DNA of 64,000 nucleotides from Croceimicrobium hydrocarbonivorans. Its GTDB lineage: Bacteria; Bacteroidota; Bacteroidia; Flavobacteriales; Schleiferiaceae. The stretch covers positions 2,797,501-2,861,500 of the forward strand of contig NZ_CP060139.1 of NCBI RefSeq assembly GCF_014524565.1. Direction: 5' to 3'. Positions 8,741 to 16,444 of this stretch are shown here, in pieces; position 1 is the first letter of the stretch, and every line of letters begins with the position of its first letter. Below the pieces are notes generated by a model. That model made no database searches. It was not told where the DNA came from and worked only from the letters and a program-made list of their open reading frames with translations. The position numbers and the translations under genes were made by a program.

Positions 8741-10195
8741 ATGAACCTAGGTGAGTTAATGAAGAAGCGGGCCGGCTTGGTAGCGGGTCCCCTGGCTTTT
8801 ATATTCCTTAATTATTTCTTCAAGGCTCCTCAATTGGAAGCTGAGGCTCAGGCGGTTTTAGCTTGCAGTGCCTGGATTGCCATTTGGTGGATTACCGAAG
8901 CAATTGCTATTTCGGCCACGGCCTTATTACCCATTGTGCTTTTTCCTTTGAGTGGCGCCATGCCCTTAAAGGAGGCGGTAGGCGGCTATAGTCATCCCTA
9001 TATTTTTCTCTTTATCGGCGGCTTCGTTTTGGCCTTATCCATGGAGAAATGGAATTTACATCGCCGTTTGGCCTTGATGATTATTAAAGCGATTGGCAGC
9101 AGTCCACCTCGAATTATATTGGGCTTTATGTTGGCCACTGCTTTTTTGAGTATGTGGATTTCCAATACGGCGACCACCGTAATGATGTTGCCTATTGGTT
9201 TGGCGATCATTCGCTTGTCTAGCGATCAGAATGATTTTAGCAAGGCCTTAATGTTGGCCATTGCCTATAGTGCTTCGATCGGAGGAATAGCCACCATTAT
9301 TGGAACGCCTCCTAATTTGATATTAGCGGGGGTATTAGAAGAAACTTATGGAGTGGAACTTAGCTTTATGAAATGGTTTGTTTTTGGACTTCCCTTCGCT
9401 TTGATTTTGCTCTTTATCACATGGTATTACATCAGTTATAAGGCCTTTCGCTTAAAGGATCTGAATTTAAGTGGGGTGAGTGAAAATGTGGAGGAGCAAA
9501 TTCAAGCTTTGGGGCCATTGAGCGCTCCCGAGATACGCATCTTGATCATATTTGGATTAACGGCTTTCGCTTGGATTAGTAGATCCTTTTTGTTACAACA
9601 GTGGATTCCCGCTTTGGATGATGCCATAATAGCCATCGTAGCAGCCCTGATTTTGTTTATCGTTCCGTCAAAAATGGGCGCTGGTCCCATCATGGACTGG
9701 GAGGATATGAGAGGCCTCCCCTGGGGTGTCTTATTATTATTTGGAGGGGGAATATCCCTGGCCATAGGCTTTGCCCGTAGTGGCTTAGCCGATTGGCTGG
9801 GGCATCAGCTCAGTAGTTTGGAAGGAACCGGCTTTTTAATGCTACTCTTAATTTTGGTCGTATCGGTAAACTTCTTAACGGAGATTACTTCCAATTTAGC
9901 TACCACTTCAGTCGTGTTACCCATATTAGCGCCTTTGGCCTTAAGCCTCGACTTGCATCCTTTTAGCTTGATGGTAGCGGTAGCTATCGCTGCTTCCTGT
10001 GCTTTTATGCTTCCGGTAGCCACACCACCCAATGCCCTCGTTTTTGGCAGTGGCGTGATTCAATTAAAGGACATGCTGCGCACCGGTATTTGGCTTAACC
10101 TGCTATCGGCTTTCTTGCTGATCTTCTTTGTTTATTTCATCTTACCCTGGTTCTGGGGTTTTGATCCTGGAGTGCATCCTGAAAATTTCGGTTGA
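8741..10195 (+). CDS. SLC13/DASS sodium-coupled anion (dicarboxylate) symporter
   Basis: The 484-residue integral membrane protein carries both Ser-Asn-Thr signatures of the divalent-anion:sodium symporters. The first is WISNTATTVMMLPI near residue 145. The second is a related TEITSNLATTSVVLPIL near residue 380. The proline-rich GTPPNLIL and ATPPNALVFGSG segments are also family hallmarks. Members import succinate, malate, citrate or sulfate with sodium. The residues after the second SNT (LATTSVV) look more like dicarboxylate than sulfate carriers, but I would not fix the substrate. The stop codon at 10193-10195 lies inside a REP-like palindrome. Confidence 0.87.
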   Translation: MNLGELMKKRAGLVAGPLAFIFLNYFFKAPQLEAEAQAVLACSAWIAIWWITEAIAISATALLPIVLFPLSGAMPLKEAVGGYSHPYIFLFIGGFVLALSMEKWNLHRRLALMIIKAIGSSPPRIILGFMLATAFLSMWISNTATTVMMLPIGLAIIRLSSDQNDFSKALMLAIAYSASIGGIATIIGTPPNLILAGVLEETYGVELSFMKWFVFGLPFALILLFITWYYISYKAFRLKDLNLSGVSENVEEQIQALGPLSAPEIRILIIFGLTAFAWISRSFLLQQWIPALDDAIIAIVAALILFIVPSKMGAGPIMDWEDMRGLPWGVLLLFGGGISLAIGFARSGLADWLGHQLSSLEGTGFLMLLLILVVSVNFLTEITSNLATTSVVLPILAPLALSLDLHPFSLMVAVAIAASCAFMLPVATPPNALVFGSGVIQLKDMLRTGIWLNLLSAFLLIFFVYFILPWFWGFDPGVHPENFG

Positions 10196-10210
10196 ATTGC
10201 AATTTCAACC
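10190..10210. repeat. REP-like palindrome A
   Basis: A 7-base arm GGTTGAA and its complement TTCAACC flank TTGCAAT. It belongs to the same family as the palindromes at 10253, 13405 and 13440, all built around GAATT-(3 nt)-AATTC and bordered by CTAG or TAG. It overlaps the end of the SLC13 gene. Confidence 0.6.
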
Positions 10211-10252
10211 TAGCTTCGATCTTATTTTGGAACTGCCTACTCTATACATCCT

Positions 10253-10275
10253 AGATCGAATTTGTAATTCGATCT
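10253..10275. repeat. REP-like palindrome B
   Basis: AGATCGAATT at 10253-10262 and its exact complement AATTCGATCT at 10266-10275 flank TGT. It lies 3 bases beyond the stop of the DUF779 gene. No T-tract follows on either strand, so I class it as a repeat and not as an intrinsic terminator. Confidence 0.7.
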
Positions 10276-10278
10276 TAT

Positions 10279-10650
10279 CTAAATCACCCCTTCCTTGACT
10301 AAGGCTTTATACTCCTCATCACTAAAGAGCCTGGACCGAATTATAAACCTTTCTCCATAAGGGATTTCCAAAGAAAAGCTGGAGCCCCGGCCGCGGGTGC
10401 TGTCTAAGGTGAGGTGGGTATGCTTCCAATACTCATATTGGTCTCGCGACATGTAAAAGGGATGTTCCAGGATATGCCCGAGCAAGACATCGCTTTCGCC
10501 GATTTTAAATTCACCGCGCTCAAAGCACATGGGAGCGGAGCCATCACAGCAGCCACCACTTTGATGAAACATTAAATCACCATACTGCGCTTCGAGTTTA
10601 TGAATGAGGTCTAAAGCCGCTTCTGTAGCACCAATGCGTTCAATTTTCAT
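10279..10650 (-). CDS. DUF779 family protein
   Basis: I start this 123-residue protein at the ATG at 10650 (MKIERIGATEAALDLI). An in-frame GTG at 10683 would lie inside the preceding terminator. The chain has QSGGCCDGSAPMCF, a cysteine-rich segment typical of DUF779, followed by DVLLGH, the motif RDQYEYWKHTHLTLD and an arginine-containing tail. DUF779 genes are regularly found beside AldB-type aldehyde dehydrogenases, as here. Their biochemical role is not established. The CC and C residues suggest metal or redox chemistry, which is an inference. It lies downstream of aldB on the same strand, separated from it by a terminator that may be leaky. Confidence 0.85.
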   Translation of the reverse strand: MKIERIGATEAALDLIHKLEAQYGDLMFHQSGGCCDGSAPMCFERGEFKIGESDVLLGHILEHPFYMSRDQYEYWKHTHLTLDSTRGRGSSFSLEIPYGERFIIRSRLFSDEEYKALVKEGVI

Positions 10651-10670
10651 AAGCTGTTTTTTTGAAATGA

Positions 10671-10696
10671 AAAGCCCCGACACAGGCGGTCGGGGC
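10671..10696 (-). terminator. Intrinsic terminator after aldB
   Basis: GCCCCGAC at 10674-10681 pairs perfectly with GTCGGGGC at 10689-10696 over a 7-base loop. On the minus strand it is followed by TTTTCATTT. It sits between aldB and the DUF779 gene and so sets the DUF779 start downstream of it. Confidence 0.8.
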
Positions 10697-10717
10697 CAGT
10701 ATGAAAATGGCTATCTA

Positions 10718-12241
10718 CTAAAAGAAGCCCAGTTTATTCTTGTCGTAAGAAATCAACATATTCTTGGTTTGGCGATAGTGATTCAGCATCATTTTATGCG
10801 TTTCACGACCAAAGCCTGATTTCTTATAACCACCAAAGGGTGCATGGGCAGGATAGGCATGGTAGCAGTTTACCCAAACCCGACCGGCTTTAATCTCACG
10901 GGGTAGTTTGTAGATCTCATGCGCATCGCGAGTCCAAACGCCAGCTCCTAAACCATATAGGGTATCATTGGCGATTTCAATCGCTTCTTCCATGGTTTTA
11001 AAGGTGGTTACTGAGGTTACAGGACCAAAGATCTCTTCCTGGAAAACTCGCATTTTATTGTGGCCTTTCAAGATGGTAGGCTGAATGTAATAGCCTTCTT
11101 CCAAACCTGAATTAAGATTGGCGGCAGCTCCTCCGCAAAGCACCTCGGCACCTTCTTGCTTGCCAATTTCGATATAGGAAAGGATTTTCTCGTACTGATC
11201 ATTGGAAGCTTGAGCACCCATCATGGTATCTTCCGCTAAGGGATGGCCCATTTTAATCGCTTTGGTACGAGCTACCACGCGCTCCATAAATTTGTCATAG
11301 ATGTCTTCGTGCACCAAAATCCGTGAGGGACAAGTACATACTTCCCCTTGGTTTAAGGCAAACATCACTGCGCCTTCCACACATTTATCGAAGAAGGCAT
11401 CATCGGCATCGGCAATGCTTTTCATGAAGATATTAGGTGATTTACCTCCTAATTCCATGGTAACCGGAATTAGGTTTTCAGAGGCATATTGCATGATCAA
11501 ACGACCGGTAGTAGTTTCACCAGTAAAGGCCACTTTGGCTACTCGTGGGGAGGTGGCGAGGGGTTTTCCGGCTTCAGGACCAAAGCCGCTTACCACATTA
11601 ATTACCCCGGCAGGAACTACCTCGGCAATTAATTCCATTAAAACCATAATGCTGGTAGGAGTTTGCTCAGCAGGCTTTACTACGGTAGTACATCCGGCTG
11701 CCAAAGCAGGGGCAATTTTCCAGGTAGCCATTAAAAGCGGGAAGTTCCAAGGGATAATCTGACCTACCACTCCCAAGGGCTCCTGCAGGTTAATGCTGAC
11801 CGTATTTTCATCATGCTCCGACATGGTGCTTTCATCGGCACGTATAACGCCGGCGAAATAGCGGAAGTGATCAATACAAAGGGGGATGTCGGCAGCACGG
11901 GTTTCGCGTAAAGCTTTACCATTGTCCAGGGTTTCTACCCGCGCCAATAATTCGGCATTGGCCTCCAAAATGTCGGCAATCTTTAAAAGGGTATTGCTAC
12001 GCTCAATAGCGCTGGCCTTACTCCAGGTGGCAAAAGCCTTGTGGGCAGCATCCAGAGCGAGCTCAATATCCTGCGCATTTCCTTGGGCGGCATGGGAGAG
12101 AACTTTACCGTCAACCGGACTAATATTTTCAAAATAGGCACCGCTGCTAGGCTTTATCCACTCACCACCAATAAAGTGATTGTACTGATTTTTAATTTGG
12201 GGGCGCTCCACCGCTTGGTGTGGCGTATTCATTACATCCAT
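10718..12241 (-). CDS. aldB: NAD-dependent aldehyde dehydrogenase, AldB/ExaC type
   Basis: The ATG at 12241 is preferred over an upstream TTG at 12247. This gives 507 residues and places the catalytic cysteine of [11 protein letters not shown] at position 302, the conventional ALDH number. The nucleotide-binding stretch [22 protein letters not shown], the FTGETTTGR loop and [10 protein letters not shown] with the general-base Glu are all present. The sequence resembles AldB/ExaC enzymes, which oxidise acetaldehyde and other short aldehydes to acids. Its divergent partner is an AraC regulator across a 200-base region full of candidate operator repeats, and DUF779 follows. Acetate produced could feed the acs genes at 43-47 kb. 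Confidence 0.92.
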   Translation of the reverse strand: MDVMNTPHQAVERPQIKNQYNHFIGGEWIKPSSGAYFENISPVDGKVLSHAAQGNAQDIELALDAAHKAFATWSKASAIERSNTLLKIADILEANAELLARVETLDNGKALRETRAADIPLCIDHFRYFAGVIRADESTMSEHDENTVSINLQEPLGVVGQIIPWNFPLLMATWKIAPALAAGCTTVVKPAEQTPTSIMVLMELIAEVVPAGVINVVSGFGPEAGKPLATSPRVAKVAFTGETTTGRLIMQYASENLIPVTMELGGKSPNIFMKSIADADDAFFDKCVEGAVMFALNQGEVCTCPSRILVHEDIYDKFMERVVARTKAIKMGHPLAEDTMMGAQASNDQYEKILSYIEIGKQEGAEVLCGGAAANLNSGLEEGYYIQPTILKGHNKMRVFQEEIFGPVTSVTTFKTMEEAIEIANDTLYGLGAGVWTRDAHEIYKLPREIKAGRVWVNCYHAYPAHAPFGGYKKSGFGRETHKMMLNHYRQTKNMLISYDKNKLGFF

Positions 12242-12298
12242 GTTCAATGTTTTTTTGATTAGACCCTCTCAAAGTCAAAACATTAAAACAGATTCAAT

Positions 12299-12386
12299 TT
12301 GCTGCGCGTCCCTTTCAATTTGCTCAAAGTCTAAAATTGAAAGCCTTTTTGTCTGCGTCTATACTTTTTTGCTCTGCGTCTAAAAT
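12299..12386. promoter_or_regulatory. Candidate AraC operator array between aldB and araC
   Basis: Four related elements built on TTGCTCTGCGTCTAAAA are seen. The core trimer GTC recurs with its preceding bases at 12306-12310 (gcgtc), 12327-12331 (aagtc), 12355-12359 (gcgtc) and 12376-12380 (gcgtc). Within each pair the distance is exactly 21 bases (two DNA turns), and the pairs are 28 apart. This is what an AraC-family dimer bound to direct repeats would need. Confidence 0.55.
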
Positions 12387-12388
12387 GC

Positions 12389-12417
12389 TTGAGCTACAGT
12401 TAATTATTGTAGATTTG
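12389..12417 (+). promoter_or_regulatory. Promoter of the AraC regulator gene
   Basis: TTG at 12389-12391 and TAGATTTG at 12410-12417 are separated by 18 bases, a good match to the Bacteroidetes consensus TTG-N(17-20)-TAnnTTTG. The nearest operator-like repeat ends immediately upstream. The start codon at 12443 has an AGGAAG sequence ahead of it. Confidence 0.6.
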
Positions 12418-12442
12418 ACAGTATAGCTAAAGGAAGAATTTT

Positions 12443-13366
12443 ATGCCGAACTATTTGCAGCAGCCTTCGCTAACCCAGTCGCGGGATTTAAAGAGCTTGG
12501 TCGAGAACCGCACCACTTACAGCCACAATCAATTTGAATTAAATGTCTTTGAAACACATTTAAAGGCGCATGAGGTGGAGTTGCAGTTTCAAGACTTTGT
12601 TTTTACCTCCATGTTTAGAGGGAAGAAGGTGATGCATTTAGAAGGTAAAGGCGCATTTGATTATCTACCAGGTGAATCGGTAATCATCGCACCCGGTGAA
12701 AAAATGGTCATCGACTTTCCTGAAGCCTGTGAGGAGAATCCCACCCAATGCCTGGCAATTGAAATTGGTGATGATCTGATTTCAAAAACTGCAGATCTTC
12801 TCAATGAGAAATTCAATAAACCCCAGGCTTGTGGCGATTGGAGTTTAGATATGAAAATCCATCATCTTTTAAATGGTGAGGATTTAGCCAATGCCCTCAA
12901 TCGATTGGTACATCTTTCCGTTAATGAGCAGGCCAAGCTTAAAGATGCCTTGCTGGATTTAGCCATGCAGGAAATGATCATCCGATTAATGCAAACTCAG
13001 GCTCGTAGCTTATTGATCCGCGATTATAAGCGTAGTTCGGTATCTAATCCTATGTCTGCGGCTGTGGAGTACCTGTCTCAACATCTCACCGAAAGTATTG
13101 CCATGAAGGATATCGCCGCGAAGGCCTGCATGAGTCGCGCGAAATTCTTTGCCAAGTTTAAAGAGATGTATGGCGAAACTCCCGCCCGCTTCTTACAGCG
13201 TTTACGATTGGAAAAGGCCCGCCAATTACTCCTTAATACCGAAGCCAGCATTAGTGAAGTAGCGATGAGTTGCGGTTTTGAGAATCTATCCCATTTTACT
13301 ACCGCCTTTAAAAAGGAAACCGGCCAAACTCCTGGCCAGTACCGCAAAGTCGATTGGGCTTCTTAA
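12443..13366 (+). CDS. AraC-family transcriptional regulator of the aldehyde module
   Basis: The 307-residue protein has an N-terminal sensing region (about 20-150, including LPGESVIIAPGEKMVIDFPEACEE cut to a cupin-like appearance) and a C-terminal double helix-turn-helix (about 205-300: AMKDIAAKACMSRAKFFAKF, then SISEVAMSCGFENLSHFTTAFKK and the terminal TPGQYRK). It is divergent from aldB, like many AraC-type activators of aldehyde or alcohol oxidation. The shared upstream region holds four 21-base-phased repeats. It most likely activates aldB-DUF779 in response to an aldehyde, but the inducer cannot be read from the sequence. Confidence 0.87.
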   Translation: MPNYLQQPSLTQSRDLKSLVENRTTYSHNQFELNVFETHLKAHEVELQFQDFVFTSMFRGKKVMHLEGKGAFDYLPGESVIIAPGEKMVIDFPEACEENPTQCLAIEIGDDLISKTADLLNEKFNKPQACGDWSLDMKIHHLLNGEDLANALNRLVHLSVNEQAKLKDALLDLAMQEMIIRLMQTQARSLLIRDYKRSSVSNPMSAAVEYLSQHLTESIAMKDIAAKACMSRAKFFAKFKEMYGETPARFLQRLRLEKARQLLLNTEASISEVAMSCGFENLSHFTTAFKKETGQTPGQYRKVDWAS

Positions 13367-13387
13367 TCAAATTTACATTCTGCATCT

Positions 13388-13427
13388 AGCTTGAATTTGT
13401 AACTAGCTTGAATTTGCAATTCAAGCT
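13388..13427. repeat. REP-like palindrome C with truncated tandem copy
   Basis: AGCTTGAATT at 13405-13414 and its exact complement AATTCAAGCT at 13418-13427 flank TGC. A truncated copy of the left arm (CTAGCTTGAATTTGTAA) directly precedes it at 13386-13402. Same family as repeats A, B and D. Confidence 0.7.
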
Positions 13428-13439
13428 AAAGCCATTGTC

Positions 13440-13460
13440 GGTCGAATTGCAAATTCGACC
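13440..13460. repeat. REP-like palindrome D
   Basis: GGTCGAATT at 13440-13448 and AATTCGACC at 13452-13460 flank GCA, followed by TAGG. It belongs to the GAATT-n3-AATTC family that also flanks the left side of the aldehyde module. Confidence 0.7.
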
Positions 13461-13492
13461 TAGGCACTTTCTATTATTGCGGCATCATCTAG

Positions 13493-13527
13493 TCTAGCAT
13501 CTAAAATCTACCGTCTATCGTCTCAAT
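13493..13527. repeat. Degenerate heptamer tract (TCTAnnn)5
   Basis: Five contiguous 7-base units, each opening with TCT: TCTAGCA, TCTAAAA, TCTACCG, TCTATCG and TCTCAAT. A partial unit TCTAG precedes them at 13488. It is a short tandem array in an intergenic region, and its heptameric period resembles the arrays at 24378 and 24819. Confidence 0.5.
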
Positions 13528-13547
13528 ATTTAATCATTTGATTAAAT
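13528..13547. promoter_or_regulatory. Candidate TetR operator 1
   Basis: ATTTAATCATTTGATTAAAT is a perfect palindrome (9-base arms, 2-base centre) just upstream of the tetR promoter elements. Nearly the same sequence, on the other strand, lies between tetR and the efflux operon at 14237-14255, consistent with one regulator acting at both sites. Confidence 0.65.
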
Positions 13548-13550
13548 CTC

Positions 13551-13582
13551 TTGTTTAATTCCTTTTTTCTGCTTTACATTTG
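13551..13582 (+). promoter_or_regulatory. Promoter of tetR
   Basis: TTG at 13551-13553 and TACATTTG at 13575-13582 (consensus TAnnTTTG) are spaced by 21 bases. The start codon follows at 13599. The TetR palindrome ends 3 bases upstream of the first element, well placed for repression. Confidence 0.5.
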
Positions 13583-13598
13583 CCTAAGATTTAAGGTA

Positions 13599-14219
13599 AT
13601 GGCCCCCAAAACGGACGAAAGCACAGAGTTGAAAATCAAGGAAGCAGCACGAAAGGTATTCCATAGCAAGGGATTTGCCGGGGCCAAAACGCGAGATATC
13701 GCAGAGGAAGCAGGTATCAACCTAGCGCTCTTGAATTACTATTTCCGCTCCAAGCAAAAGCTTTTTGAAATCATCATGCTCGAGTCCATGCAGCAGTTTA
13801 TGCATTCGATGTCGGGTGTGTTTAATGATACCGATTCGACTTTTGAAGAAAAGCTGGAGCTGATTGCCGAGCGCTATTTGAATCTCTTTAGTCAGGAACC
13901 CGATCTCCCCATTTTTATGCTTACCGAATTAAGGCAGGGCCAAGGGGCGGAGGTTATTAAGCATATCAATCTAAGATCCATTTTATTGGAATCGTATTTC
14001 GTAAAGCAGTACGCGGAGCTGCAAGGCCAAGGCAAAATTGGGCCCATGCCTTTCCTGCAATTTGTACTCAATTTAATGTCGTTCTGCGTCTTTCCTTTTA
14101 TGGCGGCGCCCATCATTAAGCATATTGGTGGATTAAAGGATGCAGACTTTGCAGCTATGGTGGAAGAGCGAAAGCGCTTGATTCCGATTTGGGTGCAAAG
14201 TATGCTGCGGGCCGACTAA
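13599..14219 (+). CDS. TetR-family repressor of the efflux operon
   Basis: The ATG at 13599 is chosen because it follows a plausible promoter. A longer frame from 13551 would start upstream of it. The 206-residue protein begins MAPKTDESTELKIKEAARKV and has the TetR helix-turn-helix at about 28-58 (GAKTRDIAEEAGINLALLNYYFRSKQKLFE), followed by a helical ligand-binding region. It resembles CecR/YbiH-type regulators that sit before YbhGFSR-like exporters. It is immediately upstream of the six-gene export operon and flanked by two copies of a candidate operator, so local autorepression and control of the exporter are likely. Confidence 0.87.
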   Translation: MAPKTDESTELKIKEAARKVFHSKGFAGAKTRDIAEEAGINLALLNYYFRSKQKLFEIIMLESMQQFMHSMSGVFNDTDSTFEEKLELIAERYLNLFSQEPDLPIFMLTELRQGQGAEVIKHINLRSILLESYFVKQYAELQGQGKIGPMPFLQFVLNLMSFCVFPFMAAPIIKHIGGLKDADFAAMVEERKRLIPIWVQSMLRAD

Positions 14220-14236
14220 TATTTTTTTGACTGTAG

Positions 14237-14255
14237 ATTAAACAAATGATTAAAT
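14237..14255. promoter_or_regulatory. Candidate TetR operator 2
   Basis: ATTAAACAAATGATTAAAT is, on the minus strand, ATTTAATCATTTGTTTAAT, which matches the first 13 bases of the palindrome at 13528 exactly and then diverges slightly. It lies 13 bases before the start of the TolC-family gene. Confidence 0.6.
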
Positions 14256-14267
14256 CAAAATACTAAG

Positions 14268-15530
14268 ATGAATCGAAAAGTGAAGATTAGTTATTGGGGG
14301 CTTCTGCTCTTTTTGCTGTCGATTGGACTGCAAGGGCAGACCTTGTCGCTTGATTCCTGTTTGCAGTGGGCGCGGCAAAATTATCCCTCCATCAAACAAT
14401 TGGATTTAATAGCCCAGTCGGAGAACTATTCCGTTTCCAATGTGCGCAAGGCTTATTTGCCCCAATTTCAGTTGGCGGGTCAGGCGACCTATCAGTCGGA
14501 TGTAACTTCCTTACCGATACAGATTCCCAATATGAATATCCCTGAATTGAGCAAAGATCAGTATCGGGTATACGGGGAGCTCAATCAATCCTTAACTGCG
14601 CTTTTTACAACTTCAGGCAAGGAAGATTTAACCCGCGCCCAAATGGCTGTTCAGGATAAGCAAGTACAAGTGGAGCTTTATAAAATTCGGGAGCGGGTAA
14701 TTCAATTGTATTTCGGGATCATGCTTTTAGAAATTCAGGAGGATCAATTGCAATTGACTCGATCTGATTTGGAGGCCAGACAAAAGGAAATGCAAGCCGC
14801 ATTGGATAATGGAATAATCACTTCCGTGGATTTGGCGCAAATCAAGGCGGAAATGCTAAAGTTGGATCAGAAGCAATTTGACTTGCGGTCTATGGACAAG
14901 GCTTACCGCGCTATGTTTAGCCAGATGATTGGTCGCTCCGCCCAAAATGCTCAGTTCGAAAAACCGGGCAACCGCGAGCAAGCAGTGGAGATTAATCGTC
15001 CCGAACTGCAATTGTTTAGTCAGCAGCAAAGGGCAATCGATTTACAAAGGGATTTGGTGGATCAGCAAAAGCTTCCCCAAATCAGTTTGTTCTTCCAGGG
15101 TGGTTATGGTCGCCCTGCTTTAAATATGCTGAACAATGATTTTGATCTCTATTATATCGGTGGACTGCGCTTGCAATGGAACTTCAGTAGCTTTTATACT
15201 GCCGGCAATCAAAAGAAAATTCTAAAGCTAGAGCAATCAAAGGTTTCTGCTCAGCAAGAGAGCTTTGTGTACCAAACTCAATTGCAATTGGCCCAAGAGC
15301 TGGCCGATTTGGAGCGTCTGGATTCGGTGATGAGCAAGGATCTAAGTCTGCTGGAATTACAAGAAGAAATTCTGGAATCCAGTGCCGTACAATTAAAGGA
15401 AGGTACCCTGCAAACCAGTGAGTATTTACGTCGCTTGAATAATGTGAGTCGTACTCGTCAGGATTTGGAGCTTCATCGCCTGCAAAGGCTGATGGCCGAA
15501 TATCAATATGCCAACACTCAGGGAAACTAA
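14268..15530 (+). CDS. TolC-family outer-membrane efflux channel
   Basis: A signal peptide (LLFLLSIGLQGQ, cleaved near residue 24) leads into a 420-residue chain of long amphipathic helices. LSLDSCLQWARQNYPSIKQ near the start is the usual opening of outer-membrane efflux proteins, and the sequence shows the internal duplication of the family. Residues 120-210 and 330-400 are strongly helical or coiled-coil. It would be the outer-membrane exit duct of the tripartite pump encoded by the next five genes, which follow with 17 bases or less between them. Confidence 0.87.
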   Translation: MNRKVKISYWGLLLFLLSIGLQGQTLSLDSCLQWARQNYPSIKQLDLIAQSENYSVSNVRKAYLPQFQLAGQATYQSDVTSLPIQIPNMNIPELSKDQYRVYGELNQSLTALFTTSGKEDLTRAQMAVQDKQVQVELYKIRERVIQLYFGIMLLEIQEDQLQLTRSDLEARQKEMQAALDNGIITSVDLAQIKAEMLKLDQKQFDLRSMDKAYRAMFSQMIGRSAQNAQFEKPGNREQAVEINRPELQLFSQQQRAIDLQRDLVDQQKLPQISLFFQGGYGRPALNMLNNDFDLYYIGGLRLQWNFSSFYTAGNQKKILKLEQSKVSAQQESFVYQTQLQLAQELADLERLDSVMSKDLSLLELQEEILESSAVQLKEGTLQTSEYLRRLNNVSRTRQDLELHRLQRLMAEYQYANTQGN

Positions 15531-15547
15531 AACAAGAATCTTAAGCC

Positions 15548-16444
15548 ATGAAAAAAATAACACTCTTTATCGCCAGCCTCTTCCTATTCACGAATTGCAG
15601 TAATTCGAAGGCCGAATTTGATGCTACCGGAAATTTTGAAGCCGATGAAATCATTGTTTCTTCCGAGGCCAATGGCGAAATTCAGAAATGGGAATTGCAG
15701 GAAGGTAGCTCTGTTACAGAAGGACAGGTATTAGCATTGATAGACACCACCGCTTTGCATTTACAGAAAAGGCAGTTAATGGCTCAAATCGCGGTGGCCG
15801 AGTCGCATACCCAAGGCGTAGCACAGCAAACCGCCGCCTTACGAGCCACCCTTGGCAATCTATACTATGAAGAAAAACGCCTGAAGAAATTATTGGCAGC
15901 AAATGCCGCTACCCGCAAGCAAATAGATGATATTAATTTTCAGATAATTCATACCAAGGAACAGTTGGTAGCCCTGCAGAATAAACTGGAGGATGCCAAT
16001 GAATCGGTTCGTCGGGAGGTAAGAGCTCTGGAATTACAAATTGAGCAGATTGATTTGAAGATTGATAAAGCCGTGGTTCAAAGTCCTATTGCTGGTCGAA
16101 TCCTACAGACCTATAGCTTTAAAGGGGAATTGGCGGCAGCCGGAAAGCCTCTGTTTAAAGTGGCGGCTCTCGATCCTATTTACCTGCGTGCTTATGTGAG
16201 TGGTGATCAACTGGCGCAAATCAAATTGGATATGCCGGTGCAAGTTTTAACGGATAATGGGGATGGCGATATGCATCAGGCAGAAGGACGGATTAGCTGG
16301 ATTAGCGATCAGTCGGAATTTACCCCTAAGAGTATCCAAACCAAAGATGAAAGAGCCAATCGGGTATATGCCATTAAAGTGCGCGTGCCGAATGACGGTC
16401 GCTATAAAATTGGCATGTACGGCGAAGTAAATTGGACTGACTAA
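15548..16444 (+). CDS. HlyD-family periplasmic adaptor lipoprotein
   Basis: The 298-residue protein has a lipoprotein signal with cysteine in FLFTNCSN (about residue 17). Residues 35-75 form the first half of a biotinyl/lipoyl-like domain (VSSEANGEIQKWELQEGSSV), residues 80-175 are a long coiled-coil hairpin, and the second lipoyl half follows (VVQSPIAGRILQTYSFKGEL) with a beta-barrel end. This is the membrane-fusion adaptor that links the ABC transporter to the TolC-like channel. It overlaps the next gene by one base (TAATG), showing tight coupling. It corresponds to YbhG in Escherichia coli. Confidence 0.87.
   Translation: MKKITLFIASLFLFTNCSNSKAEFDATGNFEADEIIVSSEANGEIQKWELQEGSSVTEGQVLALIDTTALHLQKRQLMAQIAVAESHTQGVAQQTAALRATLGNLYYEEKRLKKLLAANAATRKQIDDINFQIIHTKEQLVALQNKLEDANESVRREVRALELQIEQIDLKIDKAVVQSPIAGRILQTYSFKGELAAAGKPLFKVAALDPIYLRAYVSGDQLAQIKLDMPVQVLTDNGDGDMHQAEGRISWISDQSEFTPKSIQTKDERANRVYAIKVRVPNDGRYKIGMYGEVNWTD

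Noticed and set aside
10651-10683. Upstream GTG start for the DUF779 gene
   Set aside because: It would place the start codon inside a clear terminator hairpin. The ATG at 10650 matches the usual N-terminus.
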